DNA of 64,000 nt from Hirsutella rhossiliensis (GCF_020360975.1 NW_025408679.1:2108001-2172000), one strand, 5' to 3'; positions 33,285 through 46,133 are shown, numbered from the stretch's first letter. Notes: generated by a model from the letters alone, not told the origin. A program made the numbers and translations.

Positions 33285-33942
33285 GCGTGATGGATAAGGA
33301 GAAGAGGAGACGGTGCGTCGCGAAACGCACACTACAGGCGTCCCTTCCACGCGTCGGGAAAATAAACCCCCGCGCCACTGGAGAATGTTCTCCTGCGCGC
33401 TAGCTACCCGTGCCACGCCCCACTTTAAGGGGATTCGCTTTGGTACCCACTAAAGTGGGTGCTGGACACCCAAATGAACAGATCACCCGAACGAACAGAA
33501 TATCGACCCTTTTGATCTTCAAGCTCGGCGTAACAACCGCCCAGAGCCAGGTTGGTCAATCACGTACATTGGCTGTGTCACACATCCCATTGAGTGTACG
33601 AAGGCTGCAAGCGTGTACCTTACAGGGATTACAGCCAATAAAAACTCACACATTAATTCAGCCGAAGGCTGACTTTACATTAATCAGAATAAGTTTCCCA
33701 ATGCCTTGAGGAACGAAAGGCCTTCTAACGTGCCCCGCAGACCCCGCCCTCTCCCCCCAAAAGTTCTCCGCCCCTTGATTGGTCCCTTGTGATTGGTCCC
33801 TCCTTGCCTCCCTCCTTGTTGGTCGCTGCCCTTCCCCCGGCTTCTGTTGCCTTTTCGCGTGCCTTATCCCACCACTAGGCGCCTCCCACCCTGTCTGCCG
33901 CCTGCTGACTCTTCCCGCCTGCCGAACTCTTCATCGCGTCAC

Positions 33943-36375
33943 CTAGCGCGGCCGCCTTGACTCTTCAGCATCACCGTCCAGCCAGCGCAACGCCTCCTCA
34001 ACGGTCCTCTCGCTCAGTACCTCGAGCCTGGCCTGTGCGGCAGTCATCTCCTCGGGGACCCGGTTGCCCACCAAGTCTCTGTCCCGCACCTTGGACACGA
34101 GCATGATGCCGTCTAGAGTTCGGCAGCGCGATAGCTGCACGTACAGGCCGTACGGGTCGCACTGCGAGGGCACCACCGTTCCATCCATCTTCGTCGTCCG
34201 TGTCCTCGCAGCTCGAGGGCCACGCGCTCCAGCGTTTTGCCCTGCACCTTGTAGTCCGTGCACGCGAACGCTGCTGCGCACGGCAAACCCTTTCGGCTGA
34301 CGTCGTTGCGTTGCCACGGCCTTTTTCGCTGGCACTGTATCTTAACGGTCATGGGTGTCAACAAGATCGTGCCCGGCGGCATCCCGACGAAGTGGAGATA
34401 TCTCGTCGTCTCCGATTCGAGAATGATCCCCGCCGGCGGCCCGAAGTGGATCGTCATATCGGCCGAGATCCGATGCCCCGGGTACGCCTTGTCGACAATG
34501 ACCTCCACCGCCGAGTAGCTCGCGCCGTTCACTAGCTTCAGCCCCTGGTGGGTGTTGTGGTTCACCACGATGGGCATCCCGGCCACGAACATGAAGACGG
34601 CCGGCACCGGGATCGCGCTATCGTCGCCCTGGTTGAGTATCATGATCGCCTCTTCCTCCGTCGGCAGCTCCTCCTTCCACTTGTGCTCGGAGATGAAAAT
34701 GCGCATCGTCGACCGCTGCTGGACCCGGAACGCCAGGCTCGCCTCCATGTTCAGGTTCCACCGATTCCTATTGAGCGGCGTCACCACGGTGATGCCCGTC
34801 TCCCAAGGGATCCGCCTTCCTCCCGGTAGCACCTTGAGTTGAGGAGGTTTAGATCCGTCCGATCCTGCACGCCTAGACGGATCCGCTTCAGCAGCCTCTG
34901 CAGCTCCGGGTCGCCGGCGGCGCGCATCTGCTCGTCCAGCATGACGACCGTCGTGAACCTCTTCCACAGTGCGTGCGCTTTGTCGTGCTGGTGACGCTGC
35001 TCGGCCTTGAACGAGTTGTCTACGTCCCACGAGATGGCCGCGCTAGGCAGGACGATCGACCTCTCTTGGACCGGCCGGAACTGCTGAAAATCTCCGCAGA
35101 AGAGGACGATGGGGATCCCCCCGAAATCTTGCCGCGATCCGCGAAGCCGGCGAAGCCGCTCGTTCACGGCGTGCAGCGTCCGCGCCCCGAGCATGCTCAC
35201 CTCGTCGATGACGAGCACATCCTTCTCCTGCCAATCCATTCGAGACTGGCCGTGGATGAACCGCTCCGCCTGTTTCGGCAGCCGCACCCCGTCAAGGTCT
35301 TTGACCATGTTCGCGCCCCCCGCCCCTTGGTCTTTAGTGAACCCGCAGGCGGAGTGGAACGTGATGCCGTTGATCCGCGCCGCCGCAGTCCCCGACGTCG
35401 CCGTGATCAGCAGACGATTCGAAAGGCTCTTTTTACTGAACAGCTCGACGAGTGCCTCGATGATTCGCGACTTGCCGGTACCGCCCTCGCCACCGACGAA
35501 CTGGCGCAGCTGGCAGGCATCGCCCCGTCGGTCTGCTGCATCAAATCGAGCTGGCGGCATATTATCAGAAAAGCGATGGACTGCCTCTTGTTCAGCGTCA
35601 GCCGTGTTGCCAACACCTTGCCCGCCGCGAGGAAGGAGGTTGATGGGCCAAACTGAACGTCCATTCCCGCCCCTGCGTCGATAGCGGTCTCGTCGGAGTC
35701 GGCCATCGTCATTTCGACCTCGTCCTCCCGAAACCGGTCATCACCCTTCGCAACGCTGCGCGGCGATCGCTTTCCCAGGCGGCGGGCGTGCTTTGTATCC
35801 CTTGGATCATCCTCTCCTCTCCTTCGAGGCACTTACCTGCTGCGACTTGATAGCCTTGACCTGATCCTGCGGCGGTAGTGCGGCCCCGGAAAATCCCCGC
35901 CCTGGCATGCTTAGCCGCCTCTCCCCTCGTTCGATCAGCGCCGTGGCCTCGAGCTCGGCCGTCGAGCGCAGCGCCGATTGCTGAAACCGACAGAGCTGCT
36001 GTATCATTGCCATGAGCTCCGGCGACTTGGCCGTCACCTGATTCGCTCCCACTGCACCTCGGACGACGTCGATGAGCCGCGTTGCGTCTCCGATGCTGTT
36101 GGGCTGATATGTCGCTGCAGACTCCGCGCCCGCCTCGCCTGCTCCACCCTCCTCGACGTGTGCGACCGTCGGGTCGCCATCGCCGGACGAGGCTGCCCAT
36201 TGCTTGGCGTCGCGTTTTGCGTCTTCGGCGGATCGTCGAAGCAGCTGCACGTTGTCGACGAGACATGATATTCTCGGGGCCATAGCGTCTCGAGCCCGCG
36301 CCCAGATGCTGTTGATCTCACCTGTTCCTTCGCCCAGGAAGGACTCCACGGCACGAACAGCGCAAGATGCTGCAC
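33943..36375 (-). pseudogene. Helitron Pif1-type helicase (family 1b)
   Basis: From 36375 down: HLALFVPW then, in the adjacent frame, SAEDAKRDAKQWAASS, both matching the start of 2216-4522. Walker A GGEGGTGKSR (35470-35500), ITFHSACGF, Walker B VLVIDEVSML (35210-35240), FCGDFQQFRPV, ITVVTPLNRNRW, a DDSAIPVPAVFMFVAGMP block, CTDYKVQGKT and finally LYVQLSRCRTLDGIMLV follow, with the stop at 33943. All helicase motifs of copy a are present in order, but in four frames. The function would be donor-strand unwinding for rolling-circle transposition. Confidence 0.85.
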
Positions 36376-36384
36376 GGCTGCCCT

Positions 36385-38270
36385 TCAGGGGTGGGTTAGC
36401 CTCTCCGATAATGCCCGCTGACAGAGCAGTTGCCATACACACCTCCGGTAGCACGACTCGTCATCGTAGGTGAAGTCCTTGCTCAGGTAGCCGTCGAGGC
36501 AGACGGTAGCGTGCTTGCCCGGCCGCCTGAGCACCTGAACCCAGCGTCGTCCCGGCGCCCATCCATCCTCGAAAGACATCTCCCCAAGCCGCCCAGCTCT
36601 CGTCGTTGCCGATGCGTTTCAGTCTGACGATCGATATGTAGTCATACAGGCATAGGCCTTTCAGCAGCTCCCCGGTGCTGGTACGCCTCGACGTGGGAGA
36701 TTCTCAGGCCTTCTTCTTCGACGACGACCGACTCATCCAAGGTGTCATCCATAGCCGCAGCGCCACTGGCTTCTCGGAGATGCCGCCATCGCCGAAAGAC
36801 TTCCCAGTACAGCAGAGAACAGTTCAGGTACGCCCACGCGCTGCTGTCGGTGAACTCGGCCGGATATCCGAGAAGGTGAGCGACGACCTCGACCTGTGAT
36901 AGCGGACGCTCCGTGAACACGCGGTTCGCCACTCTCATCAGGAACTGTCGCGTCCTGTTCCCGACAGGGTCATCGGTGGCAGCGTCTCCGCCACCGTCCC
37001 GCCCTCCGTTGGCCGTGCCATCACCTGTTGAGGCGGCCAGGAGCTCGGCCGCGGCCGCCACACGCTTCCACACCGGGTCCTCCACCTTGGTCGCGTAGTT
37101 CGTGACATAATAGATGAGGGCCATTGTCTTGCGCTGCGTCGCAATGAAGGAAATATCATGGTTGTGCCGGAGCCCGACAGCAATAGCCTCGTTCCATCGA
37201 TTGACCATGCTGTGTGTCCTCCGGATCTGCAGCACCCCGTCTGCCGTGAGGGCGGTCTTGTCGACTAACCTCCATGGCGCCTTGAACCGGCAGAGGTCCC
37301 CTTCCGCCCTCCTTTGCCCAAGGAATACTTCACACAGGTCGGGCTATGCGTGTGCACCTGCGTCGCGCCGGCACAGAAGTTGGCCTCCTCGATAAACGCG
37401 GCCGAGAACTGCGCGGCGTTGTCCAGCAGGGAACCAATACCGCCCGTCACAGATCGCTCCGCTTGCACGGCGCAAAAACTTTCCTGGTCCAGATCCTGCC
37501 TTGCACGTCAACCCGGCCCCACTTGGCCATCAGAAGAGTACTTCAGGCTCCCGGTGGCACATCTTAGGTAGGCATTCTTACCTCTGAGAAGACGCTATCG
37601 ATGTATCGGACGATTCGCTCGCGATACGCCGCCTGACCCTCCCCGTGGATGTCGGCAAGCATCGAGCTGAGATGCGCGTTCCCGTGCAGCCAGAGCAAGC
37701 CGTGAACATGAAGCGCCCTCGTTCGTTCGTCTCCACGGCGCCATAGTACTTGCCGATGCGCCCGAATACCGACTCTTCACCGACCTTCACGTAATGATCG
37801 AAGAACAGCTTCATCTCGCGGTGGAAGAACACGGCCGAGCTCATGGGATCCGATATCGCCAGCCGTGCCCGCTTATACGCATCCCCAAGGCCTTCTAAGA
37901 ACTCCTCGGCCGCGTCGGGATCGCGTGTGCGGTATGCCGCCAGTCGCAGCTTCACCGGGTTCGTAATGTCGTTCGGGTTGATGGTGAACCAGATGGCCGG
38001 CACGCCATATCCGACGATGAGCGACTGGATTTTCCGCCGCATATTGAGACGGACCTCTCGACATGGGCTGCCGGTGGCCGTAAAGCGAGAGGCTCCTGAG
38101 AAGCTCCTTCACGTCACCATCGGTCGTCTTACCCGAGCTCTCCAACTCGACCCTCGCCGCCGCTAGCCTTTCTGTGGTCATCGAACGCACGATGCGCTCT
38201 ACCTTGCGGAAGTTCTTCCTCCCCACACTCAACATGCTGACCCGGCGGTTCCTCGATCGCACCCCCATGT
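36385..38270 (-). pseudogene. Helitron Rep HUH nuclease region (family 1b)
   Basis: The frame from 38042 gives GYGVPAIWFTINPNDITNP, SSAVFFHREMKLFFDHYV and FGRIGKYYGAVETNERG. In the next frame (about 37712-37692) ALHVHGLLWLHG carries the HUH metal-binding motif; the break sits in a G-run directly before it. After a gap, 36642-37235 carries VNRWNEAIAVGLRHNHD, YYVTNYATK and QFLMRVANRVFTERPLSQVE, and 36385-36660 carries LCLYDYISI and a GYLSKDFTYDDESCYRRC segment. This is a Helitron_like_N-type nuclease, the catalytic core of the transposase. Confidence 0.85.
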
Positions 38271-40026
38271 TGAAGACGAGAAATGCGAAGATGTGGTGCA
38301 GTGCAAATCGACCACCATGGCGCCGGAGCACGATCTCGGCCCACGCCTGAAGGTTCAAGCTTCGAGACGATACGGGGTCTCCGCGGCCGCCTCTGCCTCG
38401 ACAGCCCTGCCTCGCAAGTTGGCCGTGACCTTCCCGCGTCGACCATGGTCTCTTCAACCAGCCTTGGTCCCCAACGCCAAATGGGAACAGGGTCGGGAAC
38501 GTCCTGGCAAAGAAGGACGCCTCAAAGGAATCGGTAAACTCACCCCGCGAAACCCGGATGTATGGCTCACAACCACCGTCGCCACGCCCCCGAACCCCCC
38601 CGGCTAGGGACCCGACCCACGCTCTCGGGCCCGCACGGCCGTCGTCGGCACCTTCACCAACAGCGTCACAGGCAAACTGCAGCTTCTCCACGTCCGCGAC
38701 GTCTGGCGGTCCGTCGAGCGCGAACATGCCAGAAGACGTCACCTCGTTGATCGCTGGAACGTTCTGGTCGGGGCAGGCGTCACTTCCATCGCGAACCGCG
38801 CCTTCTCCGTTGGGCCCGTGACCTTCACCCTGGCCGCCGGCTTCTTGTCCTTGGTTGAGCAGGGCGAAGAGCTCCTCGATCTCCACCGGCCCTCCTCGTC
38901 CACGGCGCGTTCCGTGGGCGGCACAACGTGCGCCGTCCGCGCTTTCTCCCACCCAGACGGCTCGTTCCGCTCCATACGATCGCACACCGACGACGGTACC
39001 CCGTGTATCGAGTCTCCCAGCTCTCCATCTCCGCCGCGTCGATCTCGATCTCGGCGTAGTGGGGTTGTTCCGCTTCAGCCAGACAAGGGCCCTCTCGACC
39101 ACCCGCCGCCTCACCGACAAGAGACTCGACAGGTCGCTCGGTGCCGGCTTCTCCGCGCCCTGCCACGAGATGTGGATCTCGTCCAGTGCTTGCAAAAGGG
39201 GGTGCGGGAGCACTTTGGTGGCCAGCTCCTGCACATTGTTCGGAAACACCGTGATGTGGCCCCTGACATGCCTCGGATACTTCACGCTCTGCCTCTGCCC
39301 GCCCGGAATGCTATATCTCGTGACAAACCCGTAACATGAGTTCAGCGAGATGAGCTTCTCTTCGACCGGCGTCAGTCCCTTGAGCTCATCGGGGAACATG
39401 TGCTCGCAGCCAAGGCGACTGTGAAGGTGGATCGCCGGCGACAGGCTCCTGCGCGCCAGGCATCGGCCACACTCGGCGCACACCGACACGGACTCGCCCT
39501 CAGGAAAGCAACTCCGGCATGAAAATGGTGAGCGGCCGCCCTTTGGTACGCAACTTGACAGCCAATGATCCCATGTAATCTCCCTCAACTCTCCTCTCGT
39601 ACACTTGCGGTAGCACACCATGCAGGTCCGTATCGGCAACGTGCTCGCATCGTGGAACGCCTGATAGAAGTCTCGCACCGTCGACACCTTCCTCTCGAGC
39701 GGTATTGGCGTGCACCACGTCTGATCGTTAGACAATCTCTCCTTCAAGGCAAAGTCTTCCTCCAAAAAGCGCAGCACACTCGCCAGGTCTTCGGCCTGCA
39801 GCTCCCGTCTCCTATGCCTTCCGATTCCACTTCGGACCTGTTTTATCGGGCGCCCATCCCGGCTAGGAAGACGGGCTCTCTTCTCTTCGCCTCCGGGACT
39901 GCCTCTGTCCGCGCAGCGAGCCGTCCGCTGCCTCTGCTGCGCCATCGTCCACACCCACCTGTGCCCTTGGCCGCCGAACCGGTCCCCGACGGAGCTTGGG
40001 CAAACCCCATGCAATCGATGCTGCAA
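38271..40026 (-). pseudogene. Helitron N-terminal region with DUF6570-like Cys-rich domain (family 1b)
   Basis: The long frame from 40026 reaches a Cys-rich block, CMVCYRKCTRGELREITWD, then CRSC and CAECGRC, then EKLISLNSCYGFVTRYS and YPRHVRGHITVFPNNVQEL. These features place the region with the DUF6570-type N-terminus of Helitrons. An adjacent frame (38825-39166) contains YAEIEIDAAEMESWE, so at least one break lies near 39050. Further down, FTDSFEASFFARTFPTLFPFG and LRRHGGRFALHHIFAFLVFN lead to the Rep domain. The first 40-60 codons are Arg-rich and may be spurious, so the true start is uncertain. Confidence 0.72.
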
Positions 40027-42075
40027 ATTGCGCCGTTCGTCTTAGGTCTTGGAAAGTCGTATCCTTGGGCTGGATAGGTCGGAGCGTCGGTCCCTTTTTC
40101 GAACGAACACCCGGGACACCGCCGGTCGCCGCCTTATCTCCCTGCCCGTCACCTTCAGGACCTCTCCTGGGGCAAAACGGCCGATGAAGGGCGGACTGTT
40201 AGAGCCCACTGCCCCTGGTCTCCACGTTCTGTAGGCAACACGAACCTCGGAAGCGGACTCGGTGACTGACGTTGCGCGGAATTTCCGCTGCTGACCAAAT
40301 TACGGGACTTCCGTGCTCTGCTTGACCGCAAACCGCCTCGCGGCGGTCTTCTCGGCAGTGACTTTGCGATCGCCTCTGCATGCTTTCTCCATGCGGTTTC
40401 TTCGACCGCAGACTGCTTAGGCTGAATCAGCCGGAACGTTAATGCTTCATTCGCCACTGATCTGTATCTCCCGAACCGCCCCAACCTTGTCTCCCGTGCT
40501 CCGTGCCCCTTCTCGGGAGTTGCCCCTGTATCATCTCCGCACCCCGAAACAGGCACTCCCCCGTTCCTACCCTCTTCTCCATCCTCGACTGACAACGAAC
40601 AGGCTCCACGGTGAGCGGCCGCCTCGCCTAGCTTCCTGCAGGACTGTCCGCCATGCTACTGCCTCCTCGACGTCGACTAGCGTGGATTGGCAACAGGCTA
40701 GAAAGTTTTGGCTCGGAGCACTTCCACTTGGATAATCTCGCTTCTTGGCGTACACTATTTCTTTCCGAGTGGGAAGCTTCCTAACGATCACTACTCTCAT
40801 GGCCGTGGCGTTTCTTCCCTTATAATGCTTGCCTATGGTACCGAAGCGATGCAATACTACTACCCTTTGTAATCCCCATTTACCCTCCCTATGTGCGTCC
40901 ACCGTCCCGGCCCTCGGCTGGTCTCCACGTGCGACCTGCTACCCCAGCTTTGCCAAAGGCGGCCCTTCCATCGCCGTGCTCTCTTTGCGCACTCCAGCGA
41001 ATCCTGGCTACTGCCGACCTCCGGCACATGGGGTGGCCGCGCCAACCGCCCGCCGCACACTTCCAACCATACTCCGGCCCTTCCAACGCCGTCCCACCCA
41101 CCTTGCGCATCAGTTGCTCCATCAATATCTGCCACTCCACCTCGTCGAGCAACAGCCAAAGGCTGCCGGCGATAACATGTCCACGGTGTCCTCGTGCAAC
41201 CGGACTACCCGGCTAGGTTTGCTCCTCGCCACCACCAACGTCGCATCAACGGCCTTCATGCTAAAGCGACAGCCAGGATCCCCTGCCTGTCCTCTTGTAG
41301 TCGCTAGCCACCGGAGTCTCGATTTGCAACCCCTTTTGGAGTTCTCGTGACCAACTCGCATCCTCCTCCTCAGGTCGTCCCCTATATCCGACTTCACCGT
41401 GTCCCAATAGTGGACTCGACACGGTCGGCACCCGCCTCGCTCAGCCGCACGCAATGCCCATCCAACTACCGACGCCCGTCAAAAAAGGACCCCTGCAATA
41501 CTACCATAACCTCTTTCTTTCCTTCACTCTCATTCGTTATTGTCGCCTTTGCTATCTACTCCATGCAACGATGACACCGAAGGGTACTGCTGGACTTTCT
41601 TTCTCCGCAGACTTACCCACACTAACCTTACTGTTCGCCGACCTCCAACTTCTCGCGACATAGCCATCACCCCTACTCAACTTCCAACCCCGGCTCCTAC
41701 TTCACTCACGACCATAGAACCAGATGGTCGAGACTGTTCAAGAACCTCGCCAGCTCATTCCCGCATACCCCCGCTTCTGATCTATCACCTAGGTAGCATT
41801 CTCTGACTCTTAAGTCTCCCCGACCCTAGCCGCGAGCCCTCTTTCGAGCAGCAAGAAAACCTGCTTTATAGGATGCCCACCTCCACTCTGCGTAACCCCT
41901 CATTTACACTTCCACGGTGACTACATCTGCCATGTTCTCACGATGTCGGCCTCCCAGCTCAACGTCGATACCTCGTCCTCCCGCGGCAACCTCTTGACAG
42001 CCAGAAAATGCTGGCGCCGACATGTCCATGATGGCCTTTGTCCAGCCCGGCTGCCCGGCTAGGTTCGCCTACCAG
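40027..42075. other. Two-kb stretch without a supportable gene
   Basis: Open frames of 90-170 codons occur on both strands, but they overlap one another and are Pro/Arg/Ser-rich without motifs. The stretch may contain the 5' flank of Helitron 1b (40027-40600, minus) and upstream exons of the gene at 42076-43361. I cannot model either. Confidence 0.4.
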
Positions 42076-43361
42076 AATGAGCATCGTGTCAAAGGGCTCA
42101 ACGCAGAAACCCTAGCGAGGTCTTCCTTCCCACGCCCTCATGGCTGTCGACTCCGGAGTATGCAGCAATCCGGTCAGATACTGGCAATCCATCGACCTGC
42201 ATCTTCTTCAGCCTTAATATTTCCATATACAACCAACAAATAATCTCCTCGGAATGGACCGAGCAATGGTTCTTCATGGTCGGCCGTGTTCATCCCTTTG
42301 CCCTGACGTGGGAAATCGAGCGACGTGATGGCTTGGAGTCGGACGATGATAACATCACAGAATACACCGTCCCCGCGCTTATAGTCCGCGATCACAGCTA
42401 CCAACCGTGAGTCTATGCTCCAAATCTCTCTGTCGCCACTGCCCTCCCTGACGATATCCATAGAATTGTCACTCGCACCCTCAGCTCGGTGGATACTTTC
42501 CCAACGATACAACCCATTGTCTCCTTCACGGGACCTGTCATCGGCTCCGGCCGCGACCTCCTGCATGGAAACTCGGCTGCGGCCCTTGACGACACCCAGC
42601 TGAGCTGCTGCGGCTTTGTCCAGCTCTCCACCTTTATTTGTCCTGGGATTCCCGGCAAAACCCCTTCAAGGGCTTTCACCCTTCCAAGTTTTCGTCATCT
42701 TCCCCATTCACGCTAATCCTTGGACCTCCTATGCAAGAAGATGACCGAGAGGCGCGACAGCCAGTTCCAGTCGAACGCTCTCTTCACCTGTACGGGCAAA
42801 ATCGCCGGCTTACTGGATCACCAGATCATGAAACATGCCCCGGCTTTCGACCAAGACTATATCTTCATCGTCGTCCCCGACACGTGGACTTTCCACGACA
42901 AGGCCATGTCCGACCAGGCTTCTGCAACACAACTACTGCCGACGACACCCAAGAGCGCGGTCGGCAATCCCTCGGACTATAGCGTTGCGTTGGCCAGGTT
43001 TACCTCTACGAAGAAACCCAAGGCCGCCCAAAGCCCCGCCTCCCCCACGCCGCATGCTTCTGGCCCAGTCGATCCCCTTATGCTGGCATCAAGTCGGTCA
43101 ATGCCCGATCCCTACCAAACCCCAACCAAGAGACCGCGACTTTCTCCCGAAACTTCCACCATAATCACCGACTGTGACGGTCAAGACTCCCCCAAATCCG
43201 ATACCTCCTCCTTTCTGTCCCCGGAAGACCCCGCAGAGTCAGAAACGGACACCGAACAGGTCAATCACCAAGACACATCCGCCTCTGGCTCTATCAGACC
43301 TCCCGCGTCGATATCTTCCCGACCACTGCGCGCCCGACGTCCGCCCAAGAATATTCTCTAA
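42076..43361 (+). CDS. Uncharacterised gene with intron, disordered Ser/Pro-rich C-terminus (partial model)
   Basis: A frame open from 42076 to 42406 contains WLSTPEYAAIRSDTG, EWTEQWFFMVGRVHPFALTW and EYTVPALIVRDHSYQ. It joins in phase across a 57-nt intron (42407-42463) to a second exon with SFTGPVIGSGRDLLHGN and CCGFVQLSTF. After a stop at 42714 the same frame reopens (MTERRDSQFQSNALFTCTG, LDHQIMKHAP, DYIFIVVPDTWTF) and ends at 43361 after a low-complexity tail with a KRPRL basic motif. The stop may be an intron or a base error. FTCTGKIAGLLDH recalls OB-fold strands, but this is a guess. No start codon is located. I do not recognise the family. It lies between two divergent Helitrons and could be cargo or a host gene. 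Confidence 0.5.
42407..42463 (+). other. Predicted intron (57 nt)
   Basis: The donor is GTGAGT, a CTGAC branch-like site lies at 42448-42452, and the acceptor is CCATAG. Splicing joins two open exons in frame and removes an in-frame TGA at 42408-42410. Confidence 0.7.
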
Positions 43362-43923
43362 ACTTTAAAGCATCAAACGAAACAATACAACATGACAACA
43401 TGTCTCATCATCCTCAAAATCAACTGCCAAAGGCTCGAATAGCACATTCTCTTCTCTTCTTGTTCTCCTTTTCATGAAGACGATCAAGTCAAAACTTCCC
43501 CAATATACTCCTTATTCTGTTTATACCTACGACTTATACCGGTAGCACATGTAAATTTTCCGAGCCTTCCACTCGCCCAGACATGCATTACCCACTCATC
43601 TCTCTTCAACCCTGCCGTCTCTCCACGCCCTTTGAGTTTGCGCCTTTTTAAACAAAATCTCCCTCCAGCGGCCTAGCCTGCCTCCCCGACGCTCTGTCTC
43701 GGTTTCACTCACGATAATGCTCTACGTCTCTCGCCGTGTCTCGTATTTCGACCTCACTCTTCTTCCTGTCTCCTATCTACTGTCGCCAACTCTCTCTCTC
43801 TCTTCTGTAGGGTGCAGACAGGGTCATAAGTTTCTTGGGCTCTGATTGGTCCCAAATTTGTATGTACGGTCGCAAAACGATCAGCAACTGGATGACGGCT
43901 CTAAAAGTGGGTCCCGGTTTGTT

Positions 43924-43962
43924 TACTTGGAATGTCGCGTGACTTGGAATGTCGCGTGACAT
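43924..43962 (+). repeat. Two-copy 17-bp tandem repeat
   Basis: ACTTGGAATGTCGCGTG is repeated directly about 60-100 bases upstream of the start of Helitron 2b; it could be a regulatory repeat. The surrounding 43370-44019 has no other feature I can support. Confidence 0.7.
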
Positions 43963-44019
43963 GGAAACTTCACTGACCCAACTCGTCTTGATATCTTGCT
44001 TCAAGCCTTCGGCTGAATA

Positions 44020-46133
44020 ATGAGTTCTAGGTCTACTCAAGGGCTCCAAGTTGACTTGGCTTCGATCGTCTGTGCCCGCTGTGGCGAGAAGAAACCGGCA
44101 GGTGACTTCGTGAGCAAACGGAAAACTGGCGGGAACACCAAGAACTGCCTGGACTGTCGGAGTCGGTGCAGTTCTCATGTCAGCTCTGTCTTCCCGCTCC
44201 GTATGACATTCAATACTAACGAAGTGAAGTGTTCAAGATCCCGAGGGGCGATTCTGACGTTGAGGGACCTCGCCGCCCGTCCTTCCTCGCCTGGGAGAGC
44301 TAGCGTGAAAAGAGTCGAGGCAGATGCTGACCTGTCGCCTCCCAGCGAGAGATCGGGAACCCAGCCTAGTTCGCCGGAGAAGCTACGACGACTTCATGCA
44401 GCTATGACGTTATTCAAAAAGTCAATTAGCCAGCCGCACATAGAGCTGGGAACGCCAATTCCACCAACCCAACAAAGCTCGCGGTTCTTCCGGGCGCTGG
44501 CCCCGTCACCTGCTGAGCAGCCAGCGACCGATCCAGTCGCCTCCCATTTTGATTCATCGACTGCCCGAGGCAACGCAACCAGAATGAATTATTCTTACCT
44601 GGCTGCTAGATTTCACAAAGGCGGGAAGGTATCGCAAGATGATCTCTCTACCGCAGGGGCTAGGGTTAAGCTGGCCGCTATCCAGCGCGACCATCGATCA
44701 CGACGTCGTGCAGGGGAGACTGTGTCCCTGACTCCTTCCATATCTGAACTCGGCGTCTCGGAAGGTTCGGGTGTCCTGGATAAGATGTCCCTTGTGTTTT
44801 CGTTGCAGCAGTGTGTTCGGGCTAACAGGGAAAGTAGATGCGAGTCGAGATCGGCCGCAGCCGAATGGGGATCAGGTAGCCAAGGAAGGGGGCAATAGAG
44901 ACCAGTTTTCCGAACCCGATATGGACGCCGAGGACTATTTCAACCTGCTGCTTTCCCCCGCTCGACCGCGTCGCTACCGTGAACAATTAGGGGCTGATTG
45001 TAACTCCGATGCCGAGAACGAAGACGAGAACAGCGATAACGATTCAGTGTATGAAAGCCCTGTTCGTAGTCGCTTGCAGCAGCCGTCTGCGCGGCCAAGA
45101 CGCGGCCGCCGTGGTCCTGCCCCTGGCACAGGAGGGCGGCCGAGACAACCGGGAAGGCGAATCCAGAGACAACCTCGACGGCAATATCGACTGTCGCGGC
45201 CGCCACGGCGTATTCGAAGTCCAGTGATAATTCCACCGGAAGAAATGGCGGTCTTCCGTGCACAAGATCCGGCGTGGACTGGCGACCTGGATGCTTGGGC
45301 CTTGACGGACTGCGATAGGGCCACCCTCCGTGAGTTCTGGACCAAGCTCAACAATGACCAGATGGAATACTGCAGCCGATGCCGCGAGTGTTGGTTTCAG
45401 ATGGAAATAGATTATGACGGCATTTGTTCGCGTTGCTATCGAAAGGATGAGAAACGTGGCCCCGACGAGCCTTACTTCTTCTCTGCGGAAAACCAGCTCG
45501 ACTTTGGCCCCGTACCGACCCGATTGCCCGAGCTCACACCTACCGAAGAGGCATTGATTGCTCGTGTCCATGTCCACGTGAACATTATGCTTGTGCGGGG
45601 CAGCAGTACAAGTATCGAGGGCACGTCGTTCACTTTCTCCGCGAGGTTGGCTTGGTGTACAACCAGCTCCTCTCCTGCCGCGGGAGTTGAACACGGTGTT
45701 GCTGCGTCCTGCCAACACGTCGTCACACGCTAATCTCAGCCGGCAATTCACCCGCCAGTTCCGCGTGCGTCGCCAGGCGGTTATGATATGGCTAGACTAC
45801 CTGCGCCATCATCATCCTGGCTATCGATCCATCGCGATCGACGACGAGCGACTGAGCCAACTGCCCGAGGACGGCAATGTGGTGGACGCCATCCCCCAAA
45901 GTCAGGTGGAGGCTGCCGATGTGGGACCGGAGGAAGATCAGGAGGCAGAGCCTGACCTAGAGGATGCGGCTGCGGTGCCTGACCTGTTGGCCAAGGACAC
46001 GGAGCTGGATGCTCTGCGGTCTATTCTCGCGGGTGAATCCGAAGCGGATGCGGGGCAACCTTGCCACAGGCTCTCCAGGGCAGGCGAGGCACGAGCTCCA
46101 GCTTCCCAACATACGGCACACGCCGATCAATGA
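44020..46133 (+). pseudogene. Helitron N-terminal zinc-binding and DUF6570-like region (family 2b)
   Basis: The ATG at 44020 opens a frame with CARCGEKKPAGDF and CLDCRSR (C-x2-C pairs, residues 18-50), then a Ser/Pro-rich linker. A second frame (44771-45733) carries CSRCRECWFQM, CSRCYRKDEKRG, DEPYFFSAENQLDFG and ARVHVHVNIMLVRG. A third (45591-46133) continues with RELNTVLLRP, RQAVMIWLDYLRHH and an acidic stretch. Corresponding blocks occur in 11044-12752. Breaks lie near 44880 and 45600. These regions precede the nuclease and may bind DNA. Confidence 0.78.

Larger units (their letters stand above)
33943..40026 (-). mobile_element. Helitron family 1, copy b (near full length)
   Basis: This is the most complete family 1 copy. 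On the minus strand it holds a DUF6570-like Cys-rich region, the Rep HUH nuclease, the Rep C-terminal region, a linker and a Pif1-type helicase. Coordinates give the coding extent. Frame breaks occur about every kilobase. Sequence from 33422 to 33942 is the likely 3' flank and contains a TTCG-loop hairpin (33659-33671) and a TGCCTTGAGGAACG arm (33702-33715). I could not fix the true ends. Confidence 0.85.

Noticed and set aside
40155..40595. 146-codon minus-strand frame upstream of Helitron 1b
   Set aside because: The Arg/Ser/Gly-rich composition is random-looking and lacks motifs; I cannot support it as the Helitron start or as a gene.
40829..41350. 173-codon + frame
   Set aside because: Pro/Thr/Ser-rich, overlapped by equally long frames on the other strand, with no motif.
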